Positions 37,631-49,316 of a stretch of 64,000 bases of DNA are shown here, one piece after another. The stretch is from Zhengitettix transpicula. Its lineage: Eukaryota > Arthropoda > Insecta > Orthoptera > Tetrigidae. The notes under the pieces were generated by a model. It ran no database searches and was not told the origin of the DNA. It was given only the letters and a program-made list of their open reading frames with translations. Where the stretch lies: NCBI GenBank assembly GCA_037074705.1, contig CM073595.1, forward strand, positions 53,935,639-53,999,638. Direction: 5' to 3'. The position numbers and the translations under genes are program-made. Each line of letters starts with the position of its first letter. Position 1 is the first letter of the stretch.

Positions 37631-39166
37631 TATTAAATAATTAAGATTGAATATGACGAATAATCCTCTGAAGACTCTTGTCTTGATTATTTACATAGTC
37701 TGATACACTTAAGATCTGTAATTTGATTGTTTTCGAATCTTTATTCTGATAGAGTTCATCCTGATGTACGACTAGAAAATTGAGCACACCTTCATGTATG
37801 CAACAAGCAATACACCTTTGGAACGGATTCGATTCTAATTAGCCATAAAAAAATAGTTAAATATTGTTTAACTTATGTATATCTACTAAAAAAAGTTAAT
37901 ATGTACATTTATTTAAATTAAAATGAGGATTGATAAAAATTAATATAACGTCAAAACATCAAATTCCTTGATCATTCATCAGATCCATTAAAGTTGGAAA
38001 TCACTCATCAATATTATCAAAATTATAATAAAAAATAATCAAATCTAATCTATTTTGGGGTTATAAATCTCGAGAAATTTCATTTGCCTGTCGAAGATTA
38101 TAAAATAAACGGTTTGCAACGTGAATATCTGCATTCAGTGTGCAGTTGCTGATCGCTGATACGAGTAGAAGGTTACGAGCGGAAGGCCTTGGACCTCTGG
38201 TCATCTATTATGTCTTTATCACTGTCAAATGTGTCCAATAATTATGGCCTTATTTGCATTGCGTAAACGATACAATGTGATAAAGCTTGTTGCAGATATC
38301 TGGCTTATTTTATCTTCAACATACGAGACCAGGACAAATGCCAATGTTCACTCCCCCGTTGTCAATTTTAGCAAACTATCAGATCTGGTACAAAAATGAG
38401 CGTGACTTGGAATTGAGGTAGCAGTTTTAAGATAATGTTTAATAGCAAATGTGACCAACACAACGCGAAAATCAGTTACGTTTGTGCAGATAAAAAGGAA
38501 AGGAATTTTGCTCTTTATGGGGAAAATATTACCAGGAATGAAACTTCTAGTTTCTAACATTGTATTATCAATGTGGGAGAGGATTATTAATCATTAAGTA
38601 TAAGGTACAGGATTTTATGTAAGTAAAAGACATAGAAAGTTGGAAAAACTGAAAAAATCATACCGAATGTGGGAGGACAAAATAATTAAAAAGAAAATTG
38701 ACAGAATTCTTGCGTCGGAAAGAGTCTTTGGAGAAACGTTAGTCGACCTCTGTGCTACAAATCAGTACAAACAAAAATAATATGTATCACTTCAGTAATC
38801 CTTAGATTTAAGAATTTGTGAAACTTTCTGATTTTCTCTCAAGTGTATATTGGTGCACTAATAACTTAAACTAATGAGTCTGATGGCTTGAAGACACTAA
38901 ATGTTTTGTCCAAAATTAATGTGTTTTTGTATTTCAGAGATTGCAATATGTTCTCGACCGTTGTATGTTGTCCACGAATTTTTTTTTCTTATAATGAGAG
39001 AAGATATTTTACTTTCATGGCTAATTTGGGGTCGAATATGCTGTACGTACATATGCTTGTTGGATTTATGAAGGGGTATTCAAGTTTTCATACGAAAATT
39101 GTTCATACAGTCTAGAAAGCAACATAAAAATGGTTGGGTCCCATTTGCGGTAAAAATAGCAATATA
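37631..39166. other. AT-rich DNA with nothing recognisable
   Basis: Short frames only (38348-38560, 38888-39115), without motifs. Confidence 0.4.
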
Positions 39167-39929
39167 TTGTTTTATTGAATACATTAACAGATCATATCGT
39201 CATCATCAATTTTCTTAGGTTGTAATTACCAACTTTAATAACATCAATAATTTTAGATGAAAGACACATGTAGACGTAAATGTTCTGTCAATAAAATGAA
39301 ATATATGATACTATCCGCTCTATGTAAATAACGGTAAGCTACAATTGTTTTCTTCAACAATAAATAAGTAACAATGTGTGAAATTCATATATAATAACCG
39401 CCCGGGGTTAGGAAACGACGATTTCTCACCTCATTTTTTACCTAGTGGACTTTTCTATCAAACTGAGATTTATATTTTGATATTTTATTTTAAAATATTT
39501 AATATATATCAATTCTACACAGCATTGCAAGAAAAATGATACCAAATTATCTATAATTTACTGTTTGGGGGGTCTGAACTGATCAGTAGAACGCCCCCCA
39601 GCATAGAAACGAAGTTCATGGGTCGCAGAGACAGACAAACCAATCTGACGATGTTATCAGTGATGAATTAATAAAAATGTTTTTATCAACTATATATTTT
39701 ATTATATATTAATTTCGCACATTGTTACTTATTTATTGTTGAAGAAAACAAATGTAGCTTACCGTTATTTACATAGAGCGGATAGTATCATATATTTCAT
39801 TTATTGACAGAACATTTACGTCTACATGTGTCTTTCATCTAAAATTATTGATGCTATTAAAGTTGGTAATTACAACCTAAGAAAATTGATGATGACGATA
39901 TGATCTGTTAATGTATTCAATAAAACAAT
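39167..39929. mobile_element. Foldback/MITE-like element with 231-bp inverted arms
   Basis: The left arm 39167-39397 and the right arm 39699-39929 are reverse complements with only about six differences by eye. Shared text includes TTGTTTTATTGAATACATTA at the outer ends and AGAGCGGATAGTATCATATA near the inner ends. The ~300-bp middle is non-coding and holds its own G6...C6 inverted pair (39566-39600). High arm identity implies recent origin or gene conversion. Transcription would give a long double-stranded hairpin. No clear target duplication is seen. Confidence 0.75.
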
Positions 39930-39971
39930 GTATTATACAATGATGAAGCGCAGACTAACACAACCCCCCCC

Positions 39972-40380
39972 CCCAAATTAATTCAAGATTAATTTTTACT
40001 ATTTGAGTAAAAACGTCTGTGTACGCAGAGCCGAGCTGTAGCTTGCTGGAAATTATGGGTATAAAATTTGTCGCCGAGGTGACGGGCGTCGAGGAGAAAC
40101 CGTGCCTTCAGACAAAGGCAGCGGATTATTGGAGAACCCTGCCTCAGGGGTATTGAACTGACCAAAATCCCCGAAGGTCAACCCTTCCAACAGGTGAGAG
40201 TAAGCACGCGAAAGTCTAAAATTTAAACTGAAGAGTGAATAATTTTTAACAATCTTGATAGAATTGAAATTGTTGAATTTTTTGGTAAACCCTTAATTAT
40301 AAATAAATTTAAAGCAAATCCAAATGAAATATTAATAATTTTTTCATATAAAATTAACTCCGGTACCATTGTATAAAGGC
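39972..40380 (+). repeat. Interspersed repeat R, copy 1
   Basis: Homologous to 54556-54792 and then 55380-55545. Shared strings: AATTAATTCAAGATTAA, GCTTGCTGGAAATTA, TCGAGGAGAAACCGTG, CCCCGAAGGTCAACCCTTCC, then TTGAATTT...AAACCCT and ATAATATTAAT-type text. Directly preceded by a 13-C run (39962-39974). Class unknown, and open frames in it are not conserved between the copies. Confidence 0.65.
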
Positions 40381-41096
40381 GGAGTTCTCATGTTATATTA
40401 TTAGAAATGTTCGTAATCGCCATGTGGTCAAAACCTGCGAAATTATCTAAAGAAACTACTTCTGTTGCAGTAGATACTAAATTAATGGTAACAATTAATT
40501 TAATATGTCTCGACGTGGAAACAAAAACATTTATGAAGAAAATTATCACTTGCTGTCAGAGTGTGGGAAATTATACGATTTGTTTAATATTTTACGTGTT
40601 ATGTGATATCCGACAAACATACTCGTATATTTAGTATTTAAGATGTAGACAAATTGAATATCTCCACCCGAGTAACTAATGTGTCTTCATCGCCGTCGAA
40701 TTTCCTTAGGTAGCGAATGTGCCAAAAGGAGAACCTAAAGCAATAATTACTTCACGAGTCTCGTATTTTTCTTTTGAGTCCGAAGAACACTTGTTATGAA
40801 GAGAGTAATTACTGTTTTCCTTAACGGCGATGAGCAACTTGTATTTCAGAGATCATTACTCCATCGCTCTCAACATGCGATTATAATTCGTCAAAGGCGG
40901 ACATCCATTTCAAAAAGAATGTAAGAGGAACAGTTAATTTTTATTAAACCTTATAGACGTTAGCAATCAAAATTTAGTAGCAAAATCAGATTTTGCAGAA
41001 CTACGCTTATAGTAACAATACGGAACAACCTCAGAAGAATGATGTCTGGATGTAATTGATTGTTGGTTGCTAATTGAATGTTCGTCACTTGAGGAA
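40381..41096. other. AT-rich spacer
   Basis: No supported feature. Confidence 0.4.
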
Positions 41097-41845
41097 TCTA
41101 TATAATAAAAAAGGGAGTATATTTGTATGTATGTATGTTTGTATTTACGTTGTTCTTTATACAAATTTTATCGCGTGGACAGAATGCAACAAAAATTGGT
41201 ATACGTATTCTGCCAAAATCGAGAACCGGTACTGTGGGGGTGAGAAACGCCTAGAATAAACGTGGAAATAATTATAATTGAAATAAGTTACGAATTAGTG
41301 TTAAATTACTGCGCGAGACGATGACGTCATAAGTTTTCAAGACATTGACGCATCCTAAATATAGTTCTGTATTTCGTAATGAAATAAAGCAGAAATATTT
41401 TTATTTAATATAAAGTATACATGTGGAAAGAATTATAATTAAAAACCGTGATCATTAAATATTAATTTACTGCGCGCCAAGAGACAATGACGTCACGCGA
41501 GAGAAAGACGTTACTACGCAACGAACGAAGGAGATTATTAAATAAATATATTAAATAAAGCAGAAATATTTTCTTTAAATAAAAAGTATAATTTTATGCA
41601 GCAATATTCCATCGAATGATAATAAAGAAAAATACGAATTACTTTATGTAAGTTAATTTTCGCGCTGTATTAGTTGTGAGTCTAGCTAACAATTTCATCA
41701 ATGTAATATTTCGTAATGTATGAAGACTGAGTGACAATTGACAATTATATCCTGAAATACTCAAGGAATATATTTAAGTATTCAATTAAATACTTTTTCG
41801 AGTTTATATAAATAAGTACACGAGCAACGCCGGGCACCTAGCTAT
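41097..41845 (+). mobile_element. Helitron B: full length, decayed 3' end
   Basis: The host A at 41096 is followed by TCTATATAATAAAAAAGGGA and GTATGTATGTATG. The 3' end is GCAACGCCGGG-CACCTAG-CTAT followed by T. This aligns with the hairpin-spacer-CTAG terminus of A, but the final G is T and the 5' side of the hairpin has mutated (CACGAG for CCCGGG). The 749-bp interior is non-coding and defines a subfamily with C and D (CGTGGACAGAATGCAAC, GAAATAAAGCAGAAATATTT). Confidence 0.75.
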
Positions 41846-42038
41846 TTTAAATAAATTGATGTTCAAAATCATACTTAACATCAACGAGGTCGATAACGGA
41901 ATGCACGGCGGATTGCCGTAATCCGCATAAGAAATACCAACCATAATAATTGAAAACAGCGCATAATTTCCCCAAGTGTCTACAACTCGAAAGACGTGGA
42001 ATATGATTAGTTACAATATCCAGAAGCTGTGGCTATAA
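41846..42038. other. Short spacer between Helitrons B and F
   Basis: No feature seen. Confidence 0.4.
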
Positions 42039-42440
42039 TCTTCTCTTCTTCTAATAAATAAAACACAGTGGATGTATGCATGTTCCCCACACAACCAGGA
42101 AACCAACACTGTTGGAGTCAGACACGTCTAGCAGCCCCCTAAAACGACCGATATTTAAGTCTAATAAATATTTATAGAGGTCAAAACGATTGATAGTGTT
42201 TCTACCGATGTTATATGTGCATAATATCGATTCCTTACAGCATGGGAAGGGAGCACACTTAGGGGTGGGGGTGGAGGGGCGTTACATAAAAATAACGTAA
42301 AAACAATCGAGATTGGAGGCGAATCCACCCAGGTTGTCACCGAGTTTAATTATGACATTCAACTTGCAGTTTAACTCCTGGCTGGCATGGGTGGAAATTT
42401 TCAAGCATAAACAATTTAGATCTAAAATAAATAAAGTAGA
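42039..42440 (+). mobile_element. Helitron F: 3'-truncated, non-autonomous
   Basis: Host A, then TCTTCTCTTCTTCTAATAAA, the A/E-type 5' end. The body carries the shared module (AAACCAACACTGTTGGAG, GTGTTTCTACCGATGTTAT, ACATAAAAATAACG, TTTAATTATGACATTCAACT) and fades out near 42440 without a hairpin or CTAG. Confidence 0.7.
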
Positions 42441-44234
42441 AGTTAATATTTATGATATTTTTTATACTTTAATTTAGGCTCATTTTATAGATTTAAATGA
42501 TTTTGCAGCTGTCCTCGAGTATAAAATGAAAAATGAATATTATACAACGTTGTCGAGCAAATTTTACGACGGATGAATGTCAAGAACTGAAAAGAAAAAC
42601 GTCAAAATTGAGTGCTATTTCGCTGAAAACCAACCAATTTTGCTTTAACGGTAATAATGAAATTTAGTTACTGCTACAGAGAAGTAGAGCTCACAGAAAA
42701 GTCGCCCTATCTTCCCTTGAAGAGAAGTTTCTGCGGCTCAGGCGCTTCCGTCGGGACTCAATTAAAACGTCTCTTAATGTTCTGGAAAGTCGGATCATAG
42801 CATGAAATTCAACCGAATGTGGACGGCGAAGTTTTGCCGCGTAGACTTGAGATGCGGGCATTTTTTATCGGGTTCCGGTATATTCTGCTCATTGCGGACG
42901 ATTAATTAACGTGTCTGATTGCGCTAATTAAGTGAGCTGGCCCGCGCTGGGCGGGTGGCCGGGATTTCATTATGGAGTTGTAAAATTGTCAGACCTGCAC
43001 GCTTTTAGGGCGTCTGAGCCATTAAGCCCATATATAAAACAAACTTTCCATTTGCTTAAACACCCCCTTCTTTCGCCAGCGCCGCCAACCTCAAATCGTT
43101 ACATTTTTAACCGGGTGCTATTTCAGACGTGGGCAGAGAAACGAACGACTGCCAACCTTTGCACCTGGGAAAAGGAGCCCTGCGTCGAATATTATCGGGC
43201 ACTTATCAAGTACTTAAAAAAGGGCAAATTATAGTGAAGTCGCCACACATTCATACATACCCCCGTTAAGGCTGAGCTCAACAATAAAGATCCTTTCTGA
43301 TGTTATGAATGCCTACTATAATCATGTACAGAGTTTTCTTCTTCAGACGGATTCCTACTTCCTACTCTTTATTACTAATTATACATTTTTCTTCAAAATT
43401 TTATTTTCCAATTTCAATTATAGTTACTTTTTTAATGTTTCATGTACAGTTTTCTTATCACTTTCATTTAGAATGTAACGGCAATTCCGAGTGATAGCAT
43501 TGTTCTTAACTTAAAATCAATCAAGCACACTATAATAGGTAATCATAAGTTATTACGTTATAATCATATTAAAACATGAACTATTAATTAAAATATTTAG
43601 TTAAACAGAGTTAAGCAGAGGTTCCTCAATCTCAGGGAAGAATATATGACATGCTTCATTAAGTGGCAATATCTGAAACTTGTGGCTGAAAAAGCTTATC
43701 TGTTTCCTGTTGTGGTTTCTTTGTGCGGCAAGACGAAGAATTCGTTATTATTAATCACTTCTGGTAGTCACAAAAACGTCTTTAAATTTTACTATATCAG
43801 GAGGCTCAGGTTTTTAGTAACATTTCACTATCTTCACTTATTCACTGTGACCGCTTCCGGTTGCGACTAGGTCTTTTTTATTTCTCTGATAATTTCCAAT
43901 CCACGACAGTGGATAAGTAAATTGCATAGAGTCTTAGCATGACTTGGTCCCTTGAGCCATTGTCACTATTGTTAGGTTTACTTCATTTAGTTCGTGTTGT
44001 GCATTAGGTCCGTTCGCCACATTCTTCTACGTCTTCCCTCTTCTTCTAGAGGATTATTTCTGCTCCCAGTTGATCATCGTGCCTTTCCATACGTTCTTAG
44101 TAGAGGTATTTAATTATTAGTCTTTATTTACAGTCGCATGAACCGTTAAGGTCATGAGCCACTCCTTCTGTTAACCTATTTACGGCCTAATTATTACCGA
44201 CATTCTCCTTAATCATGATACCATTTTTTCTTAA
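42441..44234. other. Unannotated; GC-richer island 42690-43240
   Basis: The 42690-43240 stretch is more GC-rich; a 100-codon frame (42932-43234) with no ATG at its start and no motif covers part of it. It may be regulatory or an unrecognised exon. The rest is AT-rich. 43880-44234 is probably the 3' untranslated part of the LINE fragment listed next. Confidence 0.3.
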
Positions 44235-44416
44235 TTATTTACTTAACAGTTGATAATATATTCCAGTTATTTCCCTTATGGCGTCATCGGATGAGCAGAA
44301 ATCTGCGATGGATGTAGCAGGCTTATTGCGCCTTCCCTTTCCTTCTTGAAAATAGGACAATTTAAGGTGATGTGGGGGATACTTAGCATGACATTGCATA
44401 GGGAAGTTCTTTGTTG
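44235..44416 (-). pseudogene. LINE ORF2 C-terminal (RNase H / zinc-knuckle-like) fragment, frameshifted
   Basis: On the minus strand, 44416-44276 encodes LCNVMLSIPHITLNCPIFKK then ERE. This is the Cys-x-x-x-Leu-Ser-Ile-x-His-Ile...Cys-Pro pattern that follows the RNase H region in jockey/I-type non-LTR retrotransposons. The next frame, ending at 44235, continues with SIADFCSSDDAIREITGIYY, matching the usual downstream SLADIL-type helix, so one frameshift separates the two. It is a dead fragment of a few dozen codons; no endonuclease or reverse transcriptase core is attached. Confidence 0.55.
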
Positions 44417-44605
44417 CTATAAAATATTTAAGAGATTTAACTTATTCGCACTACCAATTTTTACTTAATTTTTATAAATACAACTTACTAATATGATCTT
44501 TCTCTGTTCCTTTACACTTTAGTTTGTATTTTTTACATTATTTTCTCCTTTGCTTTGTGAATCCACTTACATCACCCTTGGTTATTTATTCAATACCTGT
44601 AATAA
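44417..44605. other. Short spacer between two LINE fragments
   Basis: AT-rich, unrecognised. Confidence 0.4.
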
Positions 44606-45019
44606 TTTATTTTAAATAAATTTATCAAGAAAATTGGATCTGTACAACATAAATTTTTCAGAAACGTATCATATAGAATGAATTATCCGGACCCATTTAC
44701 ACACAATAATTATAAAAATAATGCTACATCATTGAAATTTCCCATGCAATCTGAACGTTGCTCGAAAGATTCAAGATTTATTTTAACGTTACTTGAGAGT
44801 GATGTTGATTGCGTTGATTTACTCGATAAATTGAATTGTAGAGTTCCTTCTAGAACCTTTAGATTCAAATATATGTTTCCGGTAAAGAGAAAATTATACC
44901 TTAAACAATGCCATAATGAGATTGTCAGATTTGGTTAAGGCTTCGGCTATTGTTTTGTTTGATTTAAATTTTTCTGATATATTAATTGTGCTTAAAGATA
45001 ATATTTTGATTTACGGATG
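44606..45019 (+). pseudogene. LINE ORF2 C-terminal fragment (post-reverse-transcriptase region), frameshifted
   Basis: Open from 44606 to 44936, then shifted by +1 around 44915 and continuing to TGA at 45019. The translation runs VQHKFFRNVSYRMN (the VQ-x-x-FLR-x-VS motif), DPFTHNNY, SERCSKDSRFILTLLESDVD, CVDLLDKLNCRVPSRTFRFK, then after the shift MRLSDLVKASAIVLFDLNFS. This order (VQrrFLR, RR-x-x-D-x-x-F-L-x-x-LL, DC-x-x-LL, RVPSR-x-x-R, then R-x-x...DLF) is the C-terminal tail of insect jockey/CR1-like non-LTR retrotransposon ORF2 proteins. The palm and finger motifs of the enzyme are missing upstream. It is a 5'-truncated, inactivated copy. Confidence 0.7.
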
Positions 45020-45105
45020 ATTATGAAAAAAAAATGTATTATAAATGTAATTTTGTTTTAAGACGTATAATTTTAATATGAACGTAGTCTTTCTCGGTGT
45101 AGAGA

Positions 45106-45245
45106 ATGAATAAAGTCTTTTTGGGCTTTTAACCGAGTAAACAATTGTATTCGCGACTTTTCGATGACGTAAGACGATGGCAGTCATCGTACCGTCGCGA
45201 ATACAATTGTTTACTCGGTTAAAAGCCCAAAAATACTTTATTCAT
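45106..45245. repeat. Near-perfect palindrome: 52-bp arms, 36-bp loop
   Basis: Left arm 45106-45157 and right arm 45194-45245 are reverse complements with one mismatch. Each arm reads outward GCGAATACAATTGTTTACTC and ends ACTTTATTCAT, the same tail as at 4789-4840. The spacer retains CGATGACG and GGCAGTCATCG pieces of the hairpin core. It therefore looks like two retroelement tails joined head to head. Confidence 0.85.
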
Positions 45246-45550
45246 GTGTAATTTTGTGTGACTATTTTAATAATGTAAAACAAATCAATAAGTAAAAAAT
45301 TATATGTTGAATACAGGGAAGTTTGACTAATCGTAAATTACTGGTCCTCGAGTGAAAAATTCAGGACCTGGCACTCACTCGCCCTTCCATTGTTTCTCCT
45401 ATGTAGTTTTCCTTTTCGTATTTATTTCTGACATCCGAGTCGAAACTCTTCCAACTTTTACTGGACTTAAATTTCTGTATGGAAACCATACAGACGTTCA
45501 CACGGCATGTGAATGACATTTAGAGGAATATCTGTCTCTGTTGCTTCATC
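45246..45550. other. Spacer
   Basis: No feature seen. Confidence 0.4.
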
Positions 45551-45913
45551 TTGTATAAAAATGGAGCTATCTATCGAGACTTCCACGTGAGACGTTTCGC
45601 GGGTCAGTTTTGTGATTCGTGTCTGATTTATCGTGAAGCGGTTGGCAAGGCCATGGGATTTAGGCCGAGTATTGTGTTCCAAGTGCTGGATAATGCTCCG
45701 TGGCGGACTTTTGTAAGTGTGCTCACAATGGTGGGGATGATGCGTCCTCTTAAATTGACTTTTCACCGCGACCACCTCGGAGCCTTTGTGCTCTATGACG
45801 CCAAGCGGAAAGCACAAACAGACACAATGTCAGCGTTTTCTGGCTTTCGATTAAAAGTGACAGTGGAACCGCGTAGCGCAATATTTGCTACGCTCATTTC
45901 AAACTACGGATAA
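45551..45913 (+). CDS. Unrecognised 120-codon open frame (both strands open)
   Basis: This is the longest open frame in the window. It opens at a TTG; the first ATG is at 45653 (MGFRPSIVFQVLDNAPWRTF). The composition is GC-balanced and the residues are protein-like, but the minus strand is open over much of the same interval (45467-45817, 116 codons, e.g. NRFTINQTRITKLTRE). Double-strand openness in a GC-richer patch can arise by chance or mark a coding region. No domain, signal peptide or splice site is evident. It could be a fragment of an unfamiliar transposon protein. Confidence 0.25.
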   Translation: MYKNGAIYRDFHVRRFAGQFCDSCLIYREAVGKAMGFRPSIVFQVLDNAPWRTFVSVLTMVGMMRPLKLTFHRDHLGAFVLYDAKRKAQTDTMSAFSGFRLKVTVEPRSAIFATLISNYG

Positions 45914-46123
45914 TCCCATTAAACATCTTAAGATCTTGGCGATAATTTCGTTAATTGACGGAAATGAAGTAGTGTAAATATAATACGGTAATCTAATAAA
46001 ATAACGTTCAGGAATCATAGCTGATTTTAGGAAGTTGGTTCTCATATTACACTATCGATTCCAGTGATCAAGAGAATCAAAAACGATAATGATGATATTA
46101 ATAATAATAAATATAGCCAAATA
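45914..46123. other. Spacer
   Basis: AT-rich, no feature. Confidence 0.4.
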
Positions 46124-46245
46124 CAGACAAAAGAAGTGATAATATAAACACCACACAACGTTTCAGGGATCCTTGTCCCTTTATTCAGCTGCTAAGAAGA
46201 ACCTAGAGCGACACAACTGCACTATTCAGTTGTCAAAACTCAAAA
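46124..46245 (-). mobile_element. Interspersed repeat P, copy 2 (intact hairpin core)
   Basis: Partner of 8244-8362. On the minus strand, 46188-46157 reads CTGAATAA, then AGGGA-CAAGGA-TCCCT (perfect 5-bp stem), then GAAACGTT. The rest of the repeat (CTAGAGCGACACAACTGCA, CAGTTG-CAAAACT) matches copy 1. Confidence 0.6.
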
Positions 46246-46888
46246 GCGAAGAAAACGCAATGACCACGGGAAAGCAGAAGGCTTTAGCGTAATAATAAGG
46301 GATCGTAGAAATTGTTGAGTTTCATAGTGTCCATTTTTACATTAATTTATGTGATGTTTGATTTAATGTGAAGCATCTCTTATGAGAGTCTGGACTTGTA
46401 CCTGGTGTCACGAACTAAAAATCTTAGCATTTTGCCAATCAAATGAATGTTTCGAATTGAGTGTAATGTCACCTTTATCGTTGACTTTTTGTCAAGCTCT
46501 GTGACCTTTGCAAATAAAATTTTGAGGACTGAAATAACTAATACATCTTCATAAATGAGAGTCTCTGAAATGTTCATTTACGTACCACAACTTGCAGCTT
46601 TAATTTTACGTTTGATTTTGAATTAATAAATCTGTAATTATTACAAAACTCCCAGATGGCAGGTCAAATCCCCCAAGGTACGACGTGTAATTCAGTCTTG
46701 CTACAATCTCGTTGGTGTAAAGTGAATTCTGTGGCTCGGACCCGTTTTCAAAAACACTGTAATTGTACGAGATCGTTATAATAATTTGGTAAGTTGTTCA
46801 TTTTTGTTTACTTTAGTTTGTCTGTGTTTACTTTGTGCAATTAGTCCAGATATTAAACATTTGTAAATACCTCCTCTTTATGGAATAT
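46246..46888. other. AT-rich spacer
   Basis: No feature seen. Confidence 0.4.
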
Positions 46889-46966
46889 CTGAAGAAGATA
46901 CGAACACATATCGAAACGTCGTAACGCTATAAATAAAAAACTAAAATGTCTGTAAAAGGACATTTA
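46889..46966 (+). mobile_element. Structured retroelement-like tail (best-preserved plus-strand core)
   Basis: CTGAAGAA (46889), stem GATA / TATC, then GAAACGTCGTAACG (46912-), AT-rich ATAAATAAAAA, and a second small hairpin AAATGTC...GACATTT (46944-46965). The same two-hairpin order (GAAACGTCGT, AATAAATAAA, TGAC...GTCA) is seen at 63438-63525. Confidence 0.6.
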
Positions 46967-49316
46967 CTGATTTATATTTTGTAATGTATAGATTGGTTTC
47001 TGCAAACCGTTTTATACAGGTGCAGGGGGAAATAGTAAGTAGAAATAATGGATCGATTGCATTACTCAAAATATCATGCTCATTTTACAGCAGAAAGCTA
47101 TTTTCTTTCGGAATATCAGAATAAGGATCAAATAAATTTGCGACGCTCTATAGCGTCGGAGAATCGAGAAAATGTGTTCAGTATACGTTCATAGGACGGG
47201 AAGCAGTAAAACCAAGACCAAAACAAACTTCACTTTTAATTGAATATTTGTCTAGTTTCTAAAGCGGTCTTATTTAATTCGGTTTTGCTTGTGAGGCTGA
47301 AGACACACATTCAGAAATGAAGCACCGCAACTTTCAATTCGTTCGATTTTCGTTAAATTTTGTTTTATATTTGTGCTTAGAACAATGCTGTCGTATTTTA
47401 TTGCAAAGTGGATAGCCACAGTAAATTTCATTGCTAGGACGCGATAAATCGATGAAAAAGGGGGGGGGGCGATTAATAATTGGAGATCGTCAAACCACAT
47501 AGGAAGGGCCGCGTGAATTATGTATTTTAATGTAACTACGAATTATCTAATTCGCAGGTATTGGTATCTTCCACGCCAGGGCTAGCTTTACAGCAGCGTT
47601 TATCCGTAGCGCGAAAAAATATAGTTCCTTTGACTGGATTATTAAGGGACTGCGTACTTCGAAATTTGCAGTAGTCGATCGTTGAAATATTCAAACACTT
47701 CAAACAACATGTGGCGTTAATAAAAGGACGCTGGCATTACTGTGGTAATTAGGAATAATGTCGCACTGAATATTGGATCGGCATCTGAAAATCGATAAAT
47801 ACTTCAAAGCCGGCGCGAACAAACAGAGCGCTGCTGCGGAAAGCTTTTGTTTTCCATCACGGTGACAAATCAAAGATTCCAGCGTCATGTGTTCACGACT
47901 GAGTAGCAATGAAACATATTCAGAAAACATGCTTTCTGCCTAAACGTATAGAAAACAAAAAAAAAGTGACGTTTTCATACAAAATTAATTTTTTCGTGTC
48001 TAACGTGCGACATTTGAGAACATTTAATAATGGTCGATGCTGTTTCGTATCCAGTTGTTCTTTCTCTGATTAGTTATCACGTTATTTTTCTGGGAATATA
48101 GTTAAACCAAATTCAGATGACATTAATTTGAAAATTGCCAGAGATGTATGAATACATTTCACGTATATAAGGGAAACAGGTAACGACTTGAAAACTCCCA
48201 GCAAGTGTGGTTTACGCTTTTCGTCAGAGCTGCGGCACATTATTTACAGTCACTGCATTTCATTAGCATCTCATCGTTTCGTCTGACGTTTGCTTCACTT
48301 GTGTCTGTATTAGTCAGTTCGACGTCTTTGGTGGTCTCCGCTCGAACTGTTTACTACGTAAGTTCGATCGCCTGGATAATGCTTTGGCACATAAAACAGA
48401 TAACTCCCTCCACCCCTGTCAGACGACTTTGTTGACACTTGAAAATGTTGCCTTTGAATATTAATTACTCGTCCTGGAGCCTCTAAGAATAATACAACGC
48501 CTTCCCTGTCTGTTTGCGAACCACCAATCGCACAGTCAACGGCTTGGCGTGACCATTACATCATTAACACTGGGTCGTTTGCTTTCCTTCTAATAAAGGA
48601 CTAAGAGTGGTAGTTCCGTGATGCAGCATTTCGCGTACTCTTATCTCCTTTGCTGCAGGCCGGGTACTCTGTATTGAGTTTAATGACACGGGAAGTCTGG
48701 CGTCCCTTGGCGTCATTTAGAGACAACCCCCTGCAAAGACATACATCACGTGAGCTATCATCCGCTGATCTGCATGCACATATGCCAATCGGATCTCACA
48801 GACAAAATAAACATCACGAATGCAAACTGTTATCTTCCAAAACTGTCTATAAATACTCCTGAAATGTAACAACGCAATCCAAAACATTTCACTGCACGCA
48901 GCAAATCATACGATTACTAACCAAATACGCCTCTTTCCCTATGGTGTTTCACAGCGTGACGTTCAACGACATACTACGGCTCAGTAAAATATGCGATGAA
49001 TGTCAAAGATTACAGCAAGTACCAAGAAACAATTAGTCCATACGTATCGTTCTAAATTTGCCATCTTGAAGCAAAAAAATGAGCTCTTAACCTAAATTCA
49101 CAAAATTATCGGCCTCTAATAACATGTAAAATACCAAAGATATAATGTTTCTTCAAAATTTGTTGCTTTTTGGGTGTATAAAGAAAAGGAAGAGCAGTTA
49201 AACACAACACTTGGTACAACAATAGGGGATCAATTTCATACTGGCAAGTTGTTCGTTAATTGTACTGATAATAGATAATAAATTTCAGATATAATTCTGC
49301 TGTCAACATTTCTAAT
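46967..49316. other. Unannotated; GC-richer patches at 47500-47920 and 48190-48860
   Basis: Contains an 11-G run near 47461-47471 and several 60-76-codon frames without motifs. Nothing firm. Confidence 0.35.

Noticed and set aside
46889..46922. Canonical hammerhead ribozyme call
   Set aside because: An extra base follows CTGAAGA, no stem I is evident, and GAAAC runs straight into GTC without a stem III loop, so I report only a resemblance.
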